From Micavibrio sp. (GTDB taxonomy: Bacteria; Pseudomonadota; Alphaproteobacteria; Micavibrionales; Micavibrionaceae): a stretch of 64,000 bases of DNA. Position numbers and translations under genes: made by a program. Below are positions 7,694-16,067 of the stretch, in pieces (position 1 is the first letter of the stretch; each line of letters opens with the position of its first letter). The notes beneath the pieces are model-generated. The model saw only the letters and a program-made list of their open reading frames with translations. It did no database searches and had not been told where the DNA came from. Location: the NCBI GenBank assembly GCA_030824965.1, contig JAPJQV010000004.1, positions 154,113-218,112 of the forward strand, in the 5' to 3' direction.

Positions 7694-9288
7694 TGGATAT
7701 GATCCAAAAGAAAAAATTTTCGCTCGGTGTCGCCGCCGGGTTTTGCGTCCTCCTTTATTTAGCCGGTGTTTATTGTCGCCCATTATTTCCTGTCGATGAA
7801 ACCCGGTATTTAAGTGTCGCATGGGAAATGTATTCAGGTCGTGATTGGCTTGTACCGCATTTAAATCTTGCGCCTTACCACCATAAACCGCCCTTGCTTT
7901 TCTGGTGCATAAACTTTTTATGGTGGGCTTTCGGGGTATCTCAAGAAGTCGCCATGGCATTGCCATTTATCTGCGCTTTTCTTCTCGTTTTAAGTACACA
8001 GCATTTGGCAAAAAAACTGGCACTGAATGAAAAGAATGTCGCAACCACAACCTATGTCTTGATCGGCTTCCTGCCATTCGTTGCTTATAGTAATATGATC
8101 ATGTTCGATATTTTGTTGTCGGTCTTTATAGTAACCGGACTCACTGCGATTTGGGATTTTACAAAGACAGCGCAAAATCGGCATTTAATTATTTTAGCTT
8201 TATGCGGCGGTCTTGGCTTGTTAACCAAAGGTCCCGTTATTTTTTTGCATCTTCTTTTTCCGGTTTTGCTGGCAAGATATTGGAATTCGGATTTCTCTAT
8301 TCCGTGGCGCAAATGGATTAGTAATTTTACTCTGACATTCCTGATTAGTTTATTAATCGGCTTGGCCTGGGCTGTTCCGGCCTCCATCAAAGGTGGAACT
8401 GAATTTTCTGACCGCATATTCTGGGGCCAGACTGCCGGCAGAATGGCAAATTCTTTCGATCACCAGAAACCGGTATGGTGGTATCTGCCATTGCTACCTT
8501 TACTTTTATGCCCTTGGATTTTTTCTCCCCATATCTGGCAAAGCGTCAAAAATTTCAAAACAATATCCAGCCAGCCATCTTTTCGCTTTCTGCTAACATG
8601 GCTCGTTCCCACTTTTTTAAGCTTTTGCTTCATTAGCGGTAAACAGCTTCACTATCTTTTACCCCTTTTGCCAGGCCTGTCCGTTCTAATAGTGATGGGC
8701 TTGAAAGACATTCCACATATTATTCGCTTTAAAATTCTACCTTTTGCTATTTACGGATTTTTGCTCAGCTTGCCATATATTGCTAAATGCATATTCGATC
8801 ACGATATTTTGACGACTGTTAGCCTGGCCACAACGGTTTTGTCTTTATGTGCCCTTACCGCCTGCTATCTTGTCTCTCGTTTTTTACATTCACAGAATCC
8901 GGCAGCTTCAATACTTGCCATATCTTTGTCTTCACTCATTTTAATGATCAATATAGAACTTCAGGCCAAAGACGGTTTATTTCGCCGTTATGATTTGCGC
9001 CCCATGGCTGAAATTATAGAGCGAAATCCGGGTTTTACTCTAGCTTTTACGCGCAATTATCATGGCGAATGGGGATTTTTATCGCGTCTGGACCGCCGTG
9101 TCCGTCAGATGAATGTTGAAGACATGGATATGTACCTGAAGTATTTCCCTAGCGGCCTTATTATAGTACGAACGGATGACCCCGGCGAGGTTGCTCCGTA
9201 TGACATCATATTCTCGATGCCGTATAAAATGCAGGACAGATATTACATTATTGCAAAAAAAGGCAGGGGCTATCTTTATTCACGATAG
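7690..9288 (+). CDS. ArnT/RgtA-like lipid-linked sugar transferase (GT-C fold, PMT family)
   Basis: 532 residues, with about 11-12 hydrophobic helices. The first periplasmic loop carries PVDETRYLSVAWEM, with the acidic residues typical of the catalytic loop in ArnT, and HHKPPLLFW, which binds the polyprenyl phosphate donor. These inner-membrane enzymes transfer a sugar from an undecaprenyl- or dodecaprenyl-phosphate carrier to lipid A or core sugars on the periplasmic side. The donor should be the product of the GT2 enzyme two genes upstream. It is the last gene of the operon; about 125 non-coding bases follow before the glutamate dehydrogenase. No obvious terminator is seen. Confidence 0.87.
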   Translation: MMDMIQKKKFSLGVAAGFCVLLYLAGVYCRPLFPVDETRYLSVAWEMYSGRDWLVPHLNLAPYHHKPPLLFWCINFLWWAFGVSQEVAMALPFICAFLLVLSTQHLAKKLALNEKNVATTTYVLIGFLPFVAYSNMIMFDILLSVFIVTGLTAIWDFTKTAQNRHLIILALCGGLGLLTKGPVIFLHLLFPVLLARYWNSDFSIPWRKWISNFTLTFLISLLIGLAWAVPASIKGGTEFSDRIFWGQTAGRMANSFDHQKPVWWYLPLLPLLLCPWIFSPHIWQSVKNFKTISSQPSFRFLLTWLVPTFLSFCFISGKQLHYLLPLLPGLSVLIVMGLKDIPHIIRFKILPFAIYGFLLSLPYIAKCIFDHDILTTVSLATTVLSLCALTACYLVSRFLHSQNPAASILAISLSSLILMINIELQAKDGLFRRYDLRPMAEIIERNPGFTLAFTRNYHGEWGFLSRLDRRVRQMNVEDMDMYLKYFPSGLIIVRTDDPGEVAPYDIIFSMPYKMQDRYYIIAKKGRGYLYSR

Positions 9289-9413
9289 TTATTATCGCTG
9301 CGCACAAATTATAAGTCGATTTTAGCTTCTTTCTATATTGACCTTAAGTAACAGATAATGTTTTCTCCCCTCAACTATGGTATATAGTGACGATCAACAG
9401 TAAGTGTGAGTTC

Positions 9414-12400
9414 ATGCACAAAAATAAAAAATCGGTTTCATCCAAAAAAACGCAAGCCCTCAAAGCACCTAAATCGATCTTTCAAAATTTTCAGCAGCTT
9501 TATATCTCTGAAATTTCCGATGCCGATCTCGCGGAAATTAATCCCAAAAGCCTGGAACTTCTTATCCAGCGTCAATTCAATCTGGCAGAAAAACGCGGCC
9601 ATAATAAAACGCTTATAGAAATCGACAACCCGGATGTGAAAGCCTGGGGCTGGGACGGATCGAATACGATCATCAGTATCCTGTTCGATGACATGTCATT
9701 TGTAATAGACTCAGTAACAGCGCTATTGACGAAACACGGTTTCAACATAGCCAATACCTTCCATCCACTGATTTACATGCTGCGCGGGAAAGCCCGTAAA
9801 ATCGAAGACATTTCAATCGATGCAAAAGAAGGATTCTCGGGCGAAGGTTTTTTATTTATTGAACTTAGCCGCCGGCTGACCAAGCCTCAAATTGAAAATC
9901 TAAGGTCTGAAATATCGGACGTCCTGAATGACGTTCAACTCGCAACGAGCGACTGGCGTAGAATCAAAGAACGTGTCAAAGCGGTTCATGAGGGCCTTAA
10001 AGATGCTCCCGATCTGGATTTCGACGATCTGCAGGAATATCTTGAATTCCTGAATTATATCCACGACGATAACTTTACGCTTTTGGGCTATAAGTATTAC
10101 AAGGCATCAAAAAAGGGCGGTAAGTTAAGCTTCACTCCGGATAATGACAGCGGCCTCGGCCTGTTATCGGCCAGTCGTAAAAAACCGTTCCTAAACGGCG
10201 AAGAAAAAATACTTTTTGAAGACGCAAAGGCGAAAACAACCTTGCCAGCTGTTTTCGTGCATAAACTCACTTTAAAATCGTCCGTTCATCGAAACGTTCC
10301 GATGGACTCGATTCTTGTCCGGCAATATGACAAGAAAGGTAATGTCATTGGCGAAGCCTTTATTATTGGCCTGTTTACTTCTGTCACCTATTCCCGCAGC
10401 ATTCGCGGCGTACCGTTTTTGCGCCACAAGGGAACCAAAATTATCAATATGGCTGGCTTCGATCCTCACAGTCATGATCTTAGAGCGTTGCGCGATATTA
10501 TTGAGAAATTTCCACGTGACGAATTTATGCAAACAGCGCCGAAGGATTTATACGAGACATCTCTTAAAATTCTGCGCCTGAAAGAACGCCCGCGCATTTC
10601 CCTCTTCCTGCGTGAGGATCCTTTTGGTCGAACATTGTCAGCGCTTATTTACATTCCGCGCGATCGTTTCGATACGCGTCTGCGCTTGAAATTCGAGCGT
10701 ATTCTGGAAGAAGAACTGGAAGCGACATGTACGCGCTTTACATCCACAGTCGATGACTCGCCGCTTGTACGGATTATATACAGCATGCAATGGCAGCAGG
10801 GAAAACGCATCGAATACGATACTTCCATGATAGAAGCCCGACTGCAGGAAGCGGGACGCAGCTGGGACGAAATATTGTTCCAGACTCTCATGGAAAAATA
10901 CCGCGATCATGACGAAGCGGCGAGAATTTCCGACAAATACGACTCGGCATTTCCGGTTTCCTATCAGGAAAAGTACAAAGGCCGTCAGGCTTTGCACGAC
11001 ATTGCCAAGATTGAAGAAGTTCTGGCATCTCGACAAGTCGACCTCGACCTATATAGACCGCAGAACACACCGAGCCGCCATTTATCTCTCAAACTTTATA
11101 GTCCTGCCGTTACGATTTCCTTGTCGGATATTCTCCCGGTTCTTGAGAATATGGGATTAAAAGTTATCGAGGAATATCCTTTTGAAATTCTGGTTCAAGG
11201 CCGTTCGGTCTGGATTCAGGATTTGGTCGTCGAAATCCCTGCCCAGCTTCAAGATCTGGATGTCACCTCTATTCGTAGCGCTTTTGAAGCCTGTTTTAAG
11301 CTTGTCTGGTCTGGTCATGTCGAAAACGATTCTCTCAACAAGCTGATTGTGCTGGCGGCTTTGAACTCACGTGAAATCGCCATCCTTCGCAGCTATGTCC
11401 GTTATCTTCGTCAGACAGCGTCCCCTTACTCTCTTTCCTATGTCGAGCAGGCACTGACCGATTATCCGGTTATCGCAAAATTGCTGACCGGATTGTTCAA
11501 GGCTCATTTCGATCCCGAGGCTACAGCGAAAGGCAAAGCTGCAGTGCCGGCAATTCTTGCGGCTATCGAACAAAATCTGCAAACAGTTAGCGCGCTCGAT
11601 CAGGATAAAATCCTGCGTGGCCTGACTGGCCTCGTTCAGGCCACGTTACGCACAAACTACTTCCAGAATAAACCTTGGATTTCACTGAAATTCGACAGCG
11701 CATCGGTCCCTGAATTACCAGACCCGCGTCCTTATCGTGAGATTTTCGTTTATTCACCTCGCGTCGAAGGCATTCATTTGCGCGGCGATGTCATTTCGCG
11801 TGGCGGCTTGCGCTGGTCCGACCGTAATGAAGATTTCCGCACTGAAGTTTTGGGCTTAATGAAAGCTCAACAAGTGAAAAACGCCGTTATCATCCCGATG
11901 GGCGCCAAAGGCGGCTTTATTGTTAAAAAACCGCCAGCCACAGGCGGACGCGAAGCTTTCCTTGAAGAAGGCAAAGAATGTTACCGCACTTTCATCCGCG
12001 GCCTTCTCGATATTACCGACAATCAAAAAGCCGGGAAAATCATTCCGCCGAAGGACGTTGTGCGCCGCGACGATAACGATCCTTATCTTGTCGTTGCCGC
12101 TGATAAAGGAACAGCTACCTTCTCCGACATCGCCAATGCTTTGTCTGAAGAATATGGTTTCTGGCTTGGCGATGCTTTCGCTTCCGGCGGTTCCCGCGGC
12201 TATGACCACAAAGAAATGGGCATTACCGCACGCGGCGCATGGGAATCCGTTAAGCGCCATTTCCACGAACTCGGCATAGATACACAAACCCAAAGCTTCG
12301 AAATTATCGGTGTCGGTGATATGGGCGGCGATGTTTTCGGTAACGGTCTCTTGCAAACAAAAACCGCCAAACTTGTCGGCGCCTTCAACCACTTGCATAT

Positions 12401-13739
12401 TTTCTGCGATCCAGCCCCAGATGCCGCTGCAACTTATAAAGAACGCGAACGCCTCTTTAAAGAAGTCAAAGGCTGGGATCATTACAACGAAAAGCTTCTG
12501 TCCAAAGGCGGGCGCATCTATAAACGCTCCGATAAATCCCTAAAACTGACTGCCGAAATTCAAAAACGCTTTGGTATTGCGAAATCCGAAGTATCACCGA
12601 TTGAGCTTATTCGGGCAATGCTTACTGCAAAAACCGATCTTCTTTTCTTTGGCGGTATTGGTACCTATATAAAATCATCTAAAGAAACTCATATCGATGC
12701 CGGTGACCGCAGCAATGACTTGCTTCGCGTCAACGGTGCCGAACTTCATGCCCGTGTAATTGGTGAAGGCGCCAATTTGGGCATGACCCAGCGTGGACGG
12801 GTTGAATATGCCGAGCAAGGCGGACGATTGAATACCGACTTCATCGACAATTCTGCCGGTGTTGATACATCTGACCATGAAGTAAACATCAAAATTCTTC
12901 TGGCTGATGTAATGGCAAAGAAAAACAGCAAGATGAATTTGAAAACCCGCGACAAGCTTTTGGAAAGCATGACGGAGGAAGTTGAGCAACTCGTCTTGCG
13001 CGACAACTATCAACAAGCACAAGCTTTGTCGCTAATCACATCTCAGGCTTCCGAGAACGTCGCTGATCATGCGAAGCTTATAACATTCCTGGAGCATGAC
13101 GGCCTGCTTCGCCGCGACATTGAGTTTTTGCCGGATGATGAGTCTATAGAAAAACGCAGATTGGCAGGTCTCGGCCTGACACGACCTGAACTTTGCGTGC
13201 TTTTCTCGTATAGCAAGATCGCCTTTACGAAAGATTTGATCGACACAAAAATTCCTGACGATAAAACCATGCTGGAATGGGCAATACGTTACTTCCCTGT
13301 CGCCATGCAGAAAAAATTTGCTGATGAAATTAAAAATCATCGTTTAAAGCGCAATATCATTGCCACAATGATTTCAAATGCGATCATCAACCGCATGGGA
13401 CCTAGCTTTATCCGCCTGACGATGGAAAAAACCGGTAAGAATGCCGAAGACATCACTCGCGCTTATATCAAAGTTCGCGATGAATATGACTTACGCGATC
13501 TTTGGGAAGGCATAGACGCTCTCGGCAGCAAAATCGACTCCGATACCCAGTTGAAGGCCTTACGCGAAATTGGTGAAGTTGCAGGCAAACAGGTCTTATC
13601 ATTCCTGAAAACCGGCAAGATCTCGACCAAAACTGCTCATCTCTCGCAAGAGCAGAGCCAAAGCGCATGGACCAAAGCGGGTATGCCGACATCCCTTGCA
13701 ACTAAAATGGCAAGACTGAAATCCTTAAGCGCTGATTAA
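9414..13739 (+). CDS. Large NAD-specific glutamate dehydrogenase
   Basis: 1,441 residues; the large NAD-GDH class is usually about 1,500-1,650, so this is a short member, trimmed mainly in the N-terminal ACT-like regions. It deaminates glutamate to 2-oxoglutarate and ammonia. The catalytic core has RGGLRWSDRNEDFRTEVLG, KNAVIIPMGAKGGFIVKK (substrate lysines) and EIIGVGDMGGDVFGNGLL (NAD binding), followed by GEGANLGMTQRGRVEYA and a helical C-terminal domain. The ATG at 9414 is preferred over a GTG at 9387 because a weak purine-rich stretch precedes it. It would consume glutamate from PutA (50866-53901). The TAA overlaps the convergent orphan's stop at TTAA 13736-13739. Confidence 0.96.
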   Translation: MHKNKKSVSSKKTQALKAPKSIFQNFQQLYISEISDADLAEINPKSLELLIQRQFNLAEKRGHNKTLIEIDNPDVKAWGWDGSNTIISILFDDMSFVIDSVTALLTKHGFNIANTFHPLIYMLRGKARKIEDISIDAKEGFSGEGFLFIELSRRLTKPQIENLRSEISDVLNDVQLATSDWRRIKERVKAVHEGLKDAPDLDFDDLQEYLEFLNYIHDDNFTLLGYKYYKASKKGGKLSFTPDNDSGLGLLSASRKKPFLNGEEKILFEDAKAKTTLPAVFVHKLTLKSSVHRNVPMDSILVRQYDKKGNVIGEAFIIGLFTSVTYSRSIRGVPFLRHKGTKIINMAGFDPHSHDLRALRDIIEKFPRDEFMQTAPKDLYETSLKILRLKERPRISLFLREDPFGRTLSALIYIPRDRFDTRLRLKFERILEEELEATCTRFTSTVDDSPLVRIIYSMQWQQGKRIEYDTSMIEARLQEAGRSWDEILFQTLMEKYRDHDEAARISDKYDSAFPVSYQEKYKGRQALHDIAKIEEVLASRQVDLDLYRPQNTPSRHLSLKLYSPAVTISLSDILPVLENMGLKVIEEYPFEILVQGRSVWIQDLVVEIPAQLQDLDVTSIRSAFEACFKLVWSGHVENDSLNKLIVLAALNSREIAILRSYVRYLRQTASPYSLSYVEQALTDYPVIAKLLTGLFKAHFDPEATAKGKAAVPAILAAIEQNLQTVSALDQDKILRGLTGLVQATLRTNYFQNKPWISLKFDSASVPELPDPRPYREIFVYSPRVEGIHLRGDVISRGGLRWSDRNEDFRTEVLGLMKAQQVKNAVIIPMGAKGGFIVKKPPATGGREAFLEEGKECYRTFIRGLLDITDNQKAGKIIPPKDVVRRDDNDPYLVVAADKGTATFSDIANALSEEYGFWLGDAFASGGSRGYDHKEMGITARGAWESVKRHFHELGIDTQTQSFEIIGVGDMGGDVFGNGLLQTKTAKLVGAFNHLHIFCDPAPDAAATYKERERLFKEVKGWDHYNEKLLSKGGRIYKRSDKSLKLTAEIQKRFGIAKSEVSPIELIRAMLTAKTDLLFFGGIGTYIKSSKETHIDAGDRSNDLLRVNGAELHARVIGEGANLGMTQRGRVEYAEQGGRLNTDFIDNSAGVDTSDHEVNIKILLADVMAKKNSKMNLKTRDKLLESMTEEVEQLVLRDNYQQAQALSLITSQASENVADHAKLITFLEHDGLLRRDIEFLPDDESIEKRRLAGLGLTRPELCVLFSYSKIAFTKDLIDTKIPDDKTMLEWAIRYFPVAMQKKFADEIKNHRLKRNIIATMISNAIINRMGPSFIRLTMEKTGKNAEDITRAYIKVRDEYDLRDLWEGIDALGSKIDSDTQLKALREIGEVAGKQVLSFLKTGKISTKTAHLSQEQSQSAWTKAGMPTSLATKMARLKSLSAD

Positions 13740-14317
13740 TGAATAACAAGGCCCGGTTGGGATAAGCCGTCATGGCTTATTCGAATGACCGATGTTTCAT
13801 CTTTCCATGCAGCATCAAGCGCCACCCTTTGCGTTTTGCGGAAAGGCACCAACGCCCGAATAATATCGTCGCGGCTAGGATGCTTTGAATCAGGATCGGG
13901 CAGAAAAATCAGATAATCCCTTGGAATAGGATTTGGCAGCACGCTCATTTCCCGCAGCGCATCCCAATAATCGTGACCATTACCGTCCATATTGAAAATG
14001 GGCCTTAAATATCCTGAAATTGACGGCTGATGAATATCGGGCCTTTGCAGTAAAGCGCCGCTACTGGCTCGGAATGCTTCTGTAATGGTTTTGAGCGCGG
14101 AGCGGAAATAATTCATTCCCTGCCTGTCAAAAGCAATCTCGTCACCCTTCAAAGATTGCTGCTCTGATGGTAACTGACTTACACTATCATTGGCGATAGT
14201 GCTTAATTTACCAATCATTTCAAAAACTTGCTGGGCAGATTGATAGGTTGTCAGGCCGACATCATATTTAGGCCGCAAATCTCTTTCTTTAATGGAAGCA
14301 TTCAAATCAATAATCAT
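13736..14317 (-). CDS. Hypothetical soluble protein (193 aa)
   Basis: I do not recognise the family. The protein is 193 residues, soluble, with no signal peptide. It has a Gln/Ser-rich helical N-terminal half, a central SGYLRPIFNMDGNGHDYWDALREM segment with an NMDGNG stretch reminiscent of a calcium-binding loop but without a full EF-hand, and a LIFLPDPDSKHPSRDDI segment. The start is set at the ATG at 14317, because GGAG lies 7 bases before it; a TTG two codons upstream is too close to the same GGAG. It stands alone between GDH (convergent) and ubiA. The good ribosome-binding site makes a real gene likely. Confidence 0.72.
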   Translation of the reverse strand: MIIDLNASIKERDLRPKYDVGLTTYQSAQQVFEMIGKLSTIANDSVSQLPSEQQSLKGDEIAFDRQGMNYFRSALKTITEAFRASSGALLQRPDIHQPSISGYLRPIFNMDGNGHDYWDALREMSVLPNPIPRDYLIFLPDPDSKHPSRDDIIRALVPFRKTQRVALDAAWKDETSVIRISHDGLSQPGLVIH

Positions 14318-14398
14318 ACTCAATCTCCTGTTCGTTTTTTTCTTTCATGCTAGTGAAAAAAACACAGAGATGTCAATTTATGGATTTAGAAACTCACA

Positions 14399-15346
14399 TC
14401 AAAAATGAACAAATGCCAAGGCAAGAGCAATAAGCACTAACAGGGCAAAATTCCGGTTTGACCTGAAAACGACGAGAGAACTGGCGGGATTGTCGATATT
14501 CCAGCGGTAGAGCTGGGTGATTAAATGAAAGCAAGCTACCGCCCAGCCCACAAAGAAAGGCCATGATGCATTGAGAATAATGCCCGTCATCAAAATCATG
14601 AATGCGGCACCGGCATAAAAACCGGAAATCCATTTACAACTATCATCGCCGAATTTAAGCGCCGTCGATTTGACGCCGATCACCGCGTCATCTTCCCTAT
14701 CCTGATGCGCATAGATCGTATCGTAGCCCAGCGTCCATAAAATACCGGCGGCGTATAAGAATAAAGCGGGCCAGCTCAACTGCCCGGTTACTGCCGCCCA
14801 TCCCATAAGCGCGCCCATATTGAATGTCAGCCCCAAAACGAATTGTGGATACCAAGTAACGCGCTTGGCAAGTGGATAGAGCACCACCATGACAATCGCC
14901 ATGACGCCAAGAAAAATAGCTGTCGGCGCGAGTTGTACCAGAATCAATAGACCGATCCATAACAGAATGAAGAGGAAGAAGATCGCCTGCGCAGGTGTTA
15001 TATCACCAGCCGCCAATGGCCTTGATCTTGTACGCTCTACTTCTGCATCGATCTTGCGATCCCAAAGATCATTGATGACGCAGCCCGCCGCCCGCATAAC
15101 AAAAGCGCCTATTACAAATAGGAAGAATACATACCATTCATGAGAGCGAAAATTCTGAAATCCTTTTCCAGCTGCCGTGATTGACCACAGCCCCGGCAAT
15201 AATAAAAGCCATGTGCCCACTGGACGATCAAGCCGCGCCAGCCGTGCATAAGGCCAGCAAAAAGAAGGCAGGTATTTTTCTACCCAGCCATCCTTCTGAA
15301 TATCAGTATGGGAAATGTCGTCTTTTATGGTATCAGGATAAGTCAT
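14399..15346 (-). CDS. ubiA: 4-hydroxybenzoate polyprenyltransferase UbiA
   Basis: 315 residues. Inner-membrane prenyltransferase of ubiquinone biosynthesis that attaches the polyprenyl tail to 4-hydroxybenzoate. It shows the two Asp-rich motifs of the family, NDLWDRKID (92-100) and DREDD (216-220), the ARLDRPVGTWLLLLPGLWS signature and about eight membrane helices. It supplies the quinone used by respiration and by PutA. The ATG shares the palindrome CATG with the start of the divergent rsmE gene (15344-15347), and no Shine-Dalgarno is visible before it, so the message may be leaderless or start inside rsmE. Confidence 0.96.
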   Translation of the reverse strand: MTYPDTIKDDISHTDIQKDGWVEKYLPSFCWPYARLARLDRPVGTWLLLLPGLWSITAAGKGFQNFRSHEWYVFFLFVIGAFVMRAAGCVINDLWDRKIDAEVERTRSRPLAAGDITPAQAIFFLFILLWIGLLILVQLAPTAIFLGVMAIVMVVLYPLAKRVTWYPQFVLGLTFNMGALMGWAAVTGQLSWPALFLYAAGILWTLGYDTIYAHQDREDDAVIGVKSTALKFGDDSCKWISGFYAGAAFMILMTGIILNASWPFFVGWAVACFHLITQLYRWNIDNPASSLVVFRSNRNFALLVLIALALAFVHF

Positions 15347-16067
15347 GGGAAAAGAACAATATGATCACCGCAGTCCGCGGATTTTTGTTGAAAGAAATTT
15401 AAGCGAGAATAGCACATTTTCGCTGGATGAGGACACTACTCATTATCTAAAGAATGTTTTACGCAGGCCTGACGGCTCTTTACTGCGCGTTTTTAATGGA
15501 CGCGATGGTGAATTCATAGCCAGCCTTACCCCGCAGAGCAAAAAATTATATATTTTGGATATTCAAAAAAAAATTAGAGAACAGAACCAAACGGCAAAAG
15601 AAATACATCTGGTTTTCGCACCCATCAAAAAAGACCGTCAGGATTTCATGATTGAAAAAGCGGTCGAACTTGGCGCAACGCATTTTCATCCCGTGCTGAC
15701 ACAGCAGACCGTTATTCGTGACCTCAATGAAGTGCGTGTGAATAAACAAATTCAGGAAGCCGCCGAGCAATGCGAGAGACTTGATATACCCAAACTTGAA
15801 CCGCTGCTCAAACTCGATACTTTCCTTAGAAACTGGAAAGATACTATCCCTCTCTACGCCGCGCTGGAACGTAGCGATGCAGAGCATATTAAAAACATGC
15901 CCTCTTTATTTTGTGCTATCTTGATCGGTCCCGAAGGCGGATTTTCCGATGATGAAAAAGAAATGTTTCTAAAAAACCCTAAAGTGAAGCCCGTTACTTT
16001 AGGCGAAAGAATTTTGCGTGCCGAAACAGCCGCTATTTATTCATTGTCCATTTTATCTTCGAATTAA
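15345..16067 (+). CDS. rsmE: 16S rRNA (uracil1498-N3)-methyltransferase RsmE
   Basis: 240 residues, family length. A SPOUT-fold enzyme that methylates U1498 of 16S rRNA in assembled 30S subunits. Diagnostic blocks are PRIFVERNL at the N-terminal PUA-like domain, IKKDRQDFMIEKAVELGA, LIGPEGGFSDDE and LGERILRAETA, which form the SAM-binding trefoil knot. AGGA lies 6 bases before the ATG. The start overlaps that of ubiA on the other strand by CATG, and the stop shares TTAA (16064-16067) with the convergent 858-residue gene, so this gene is embedded without any spacer at either end. Confidence 0.96.
   Translation: MGKEQYDHRSPRIFVERNLSENSTFSLDEDTTHYLKNVLRRPDGSLLRVFNGRDGEFIASLTPQSKKLYILDIQKKIREQNQTAKEIHLVFAPIKKDRQDFMIEKAVELGATHFHPVLTQQTVIRDLNEVRVNKQIQEAAEQCERLDIPKLEPLLKLDTFLRNWKDTIPLYAALERSDAEHIKNMPSLFCAILIGPEGGFSDDEKEMFLKNPKVKPVTLGERILRAETAAIYSLSILSSN

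Noticed and set aside
11856..12482. 208-codon minus-strand frame inside the glutamate dehydrogenase gene
   Set aside because: It is antisense to the most conserved catalytic part of NAD-GDH; its Phe/Ala/Gly-rich product is what such reversed coding sequence yields.
13736..14317. EF-hand in the 193-residue orphan (NMDGNG)
   Set aside because: Only part of a loop is present, without the glycine-Ile-...-Glu positions, so calcium binding is not supported.
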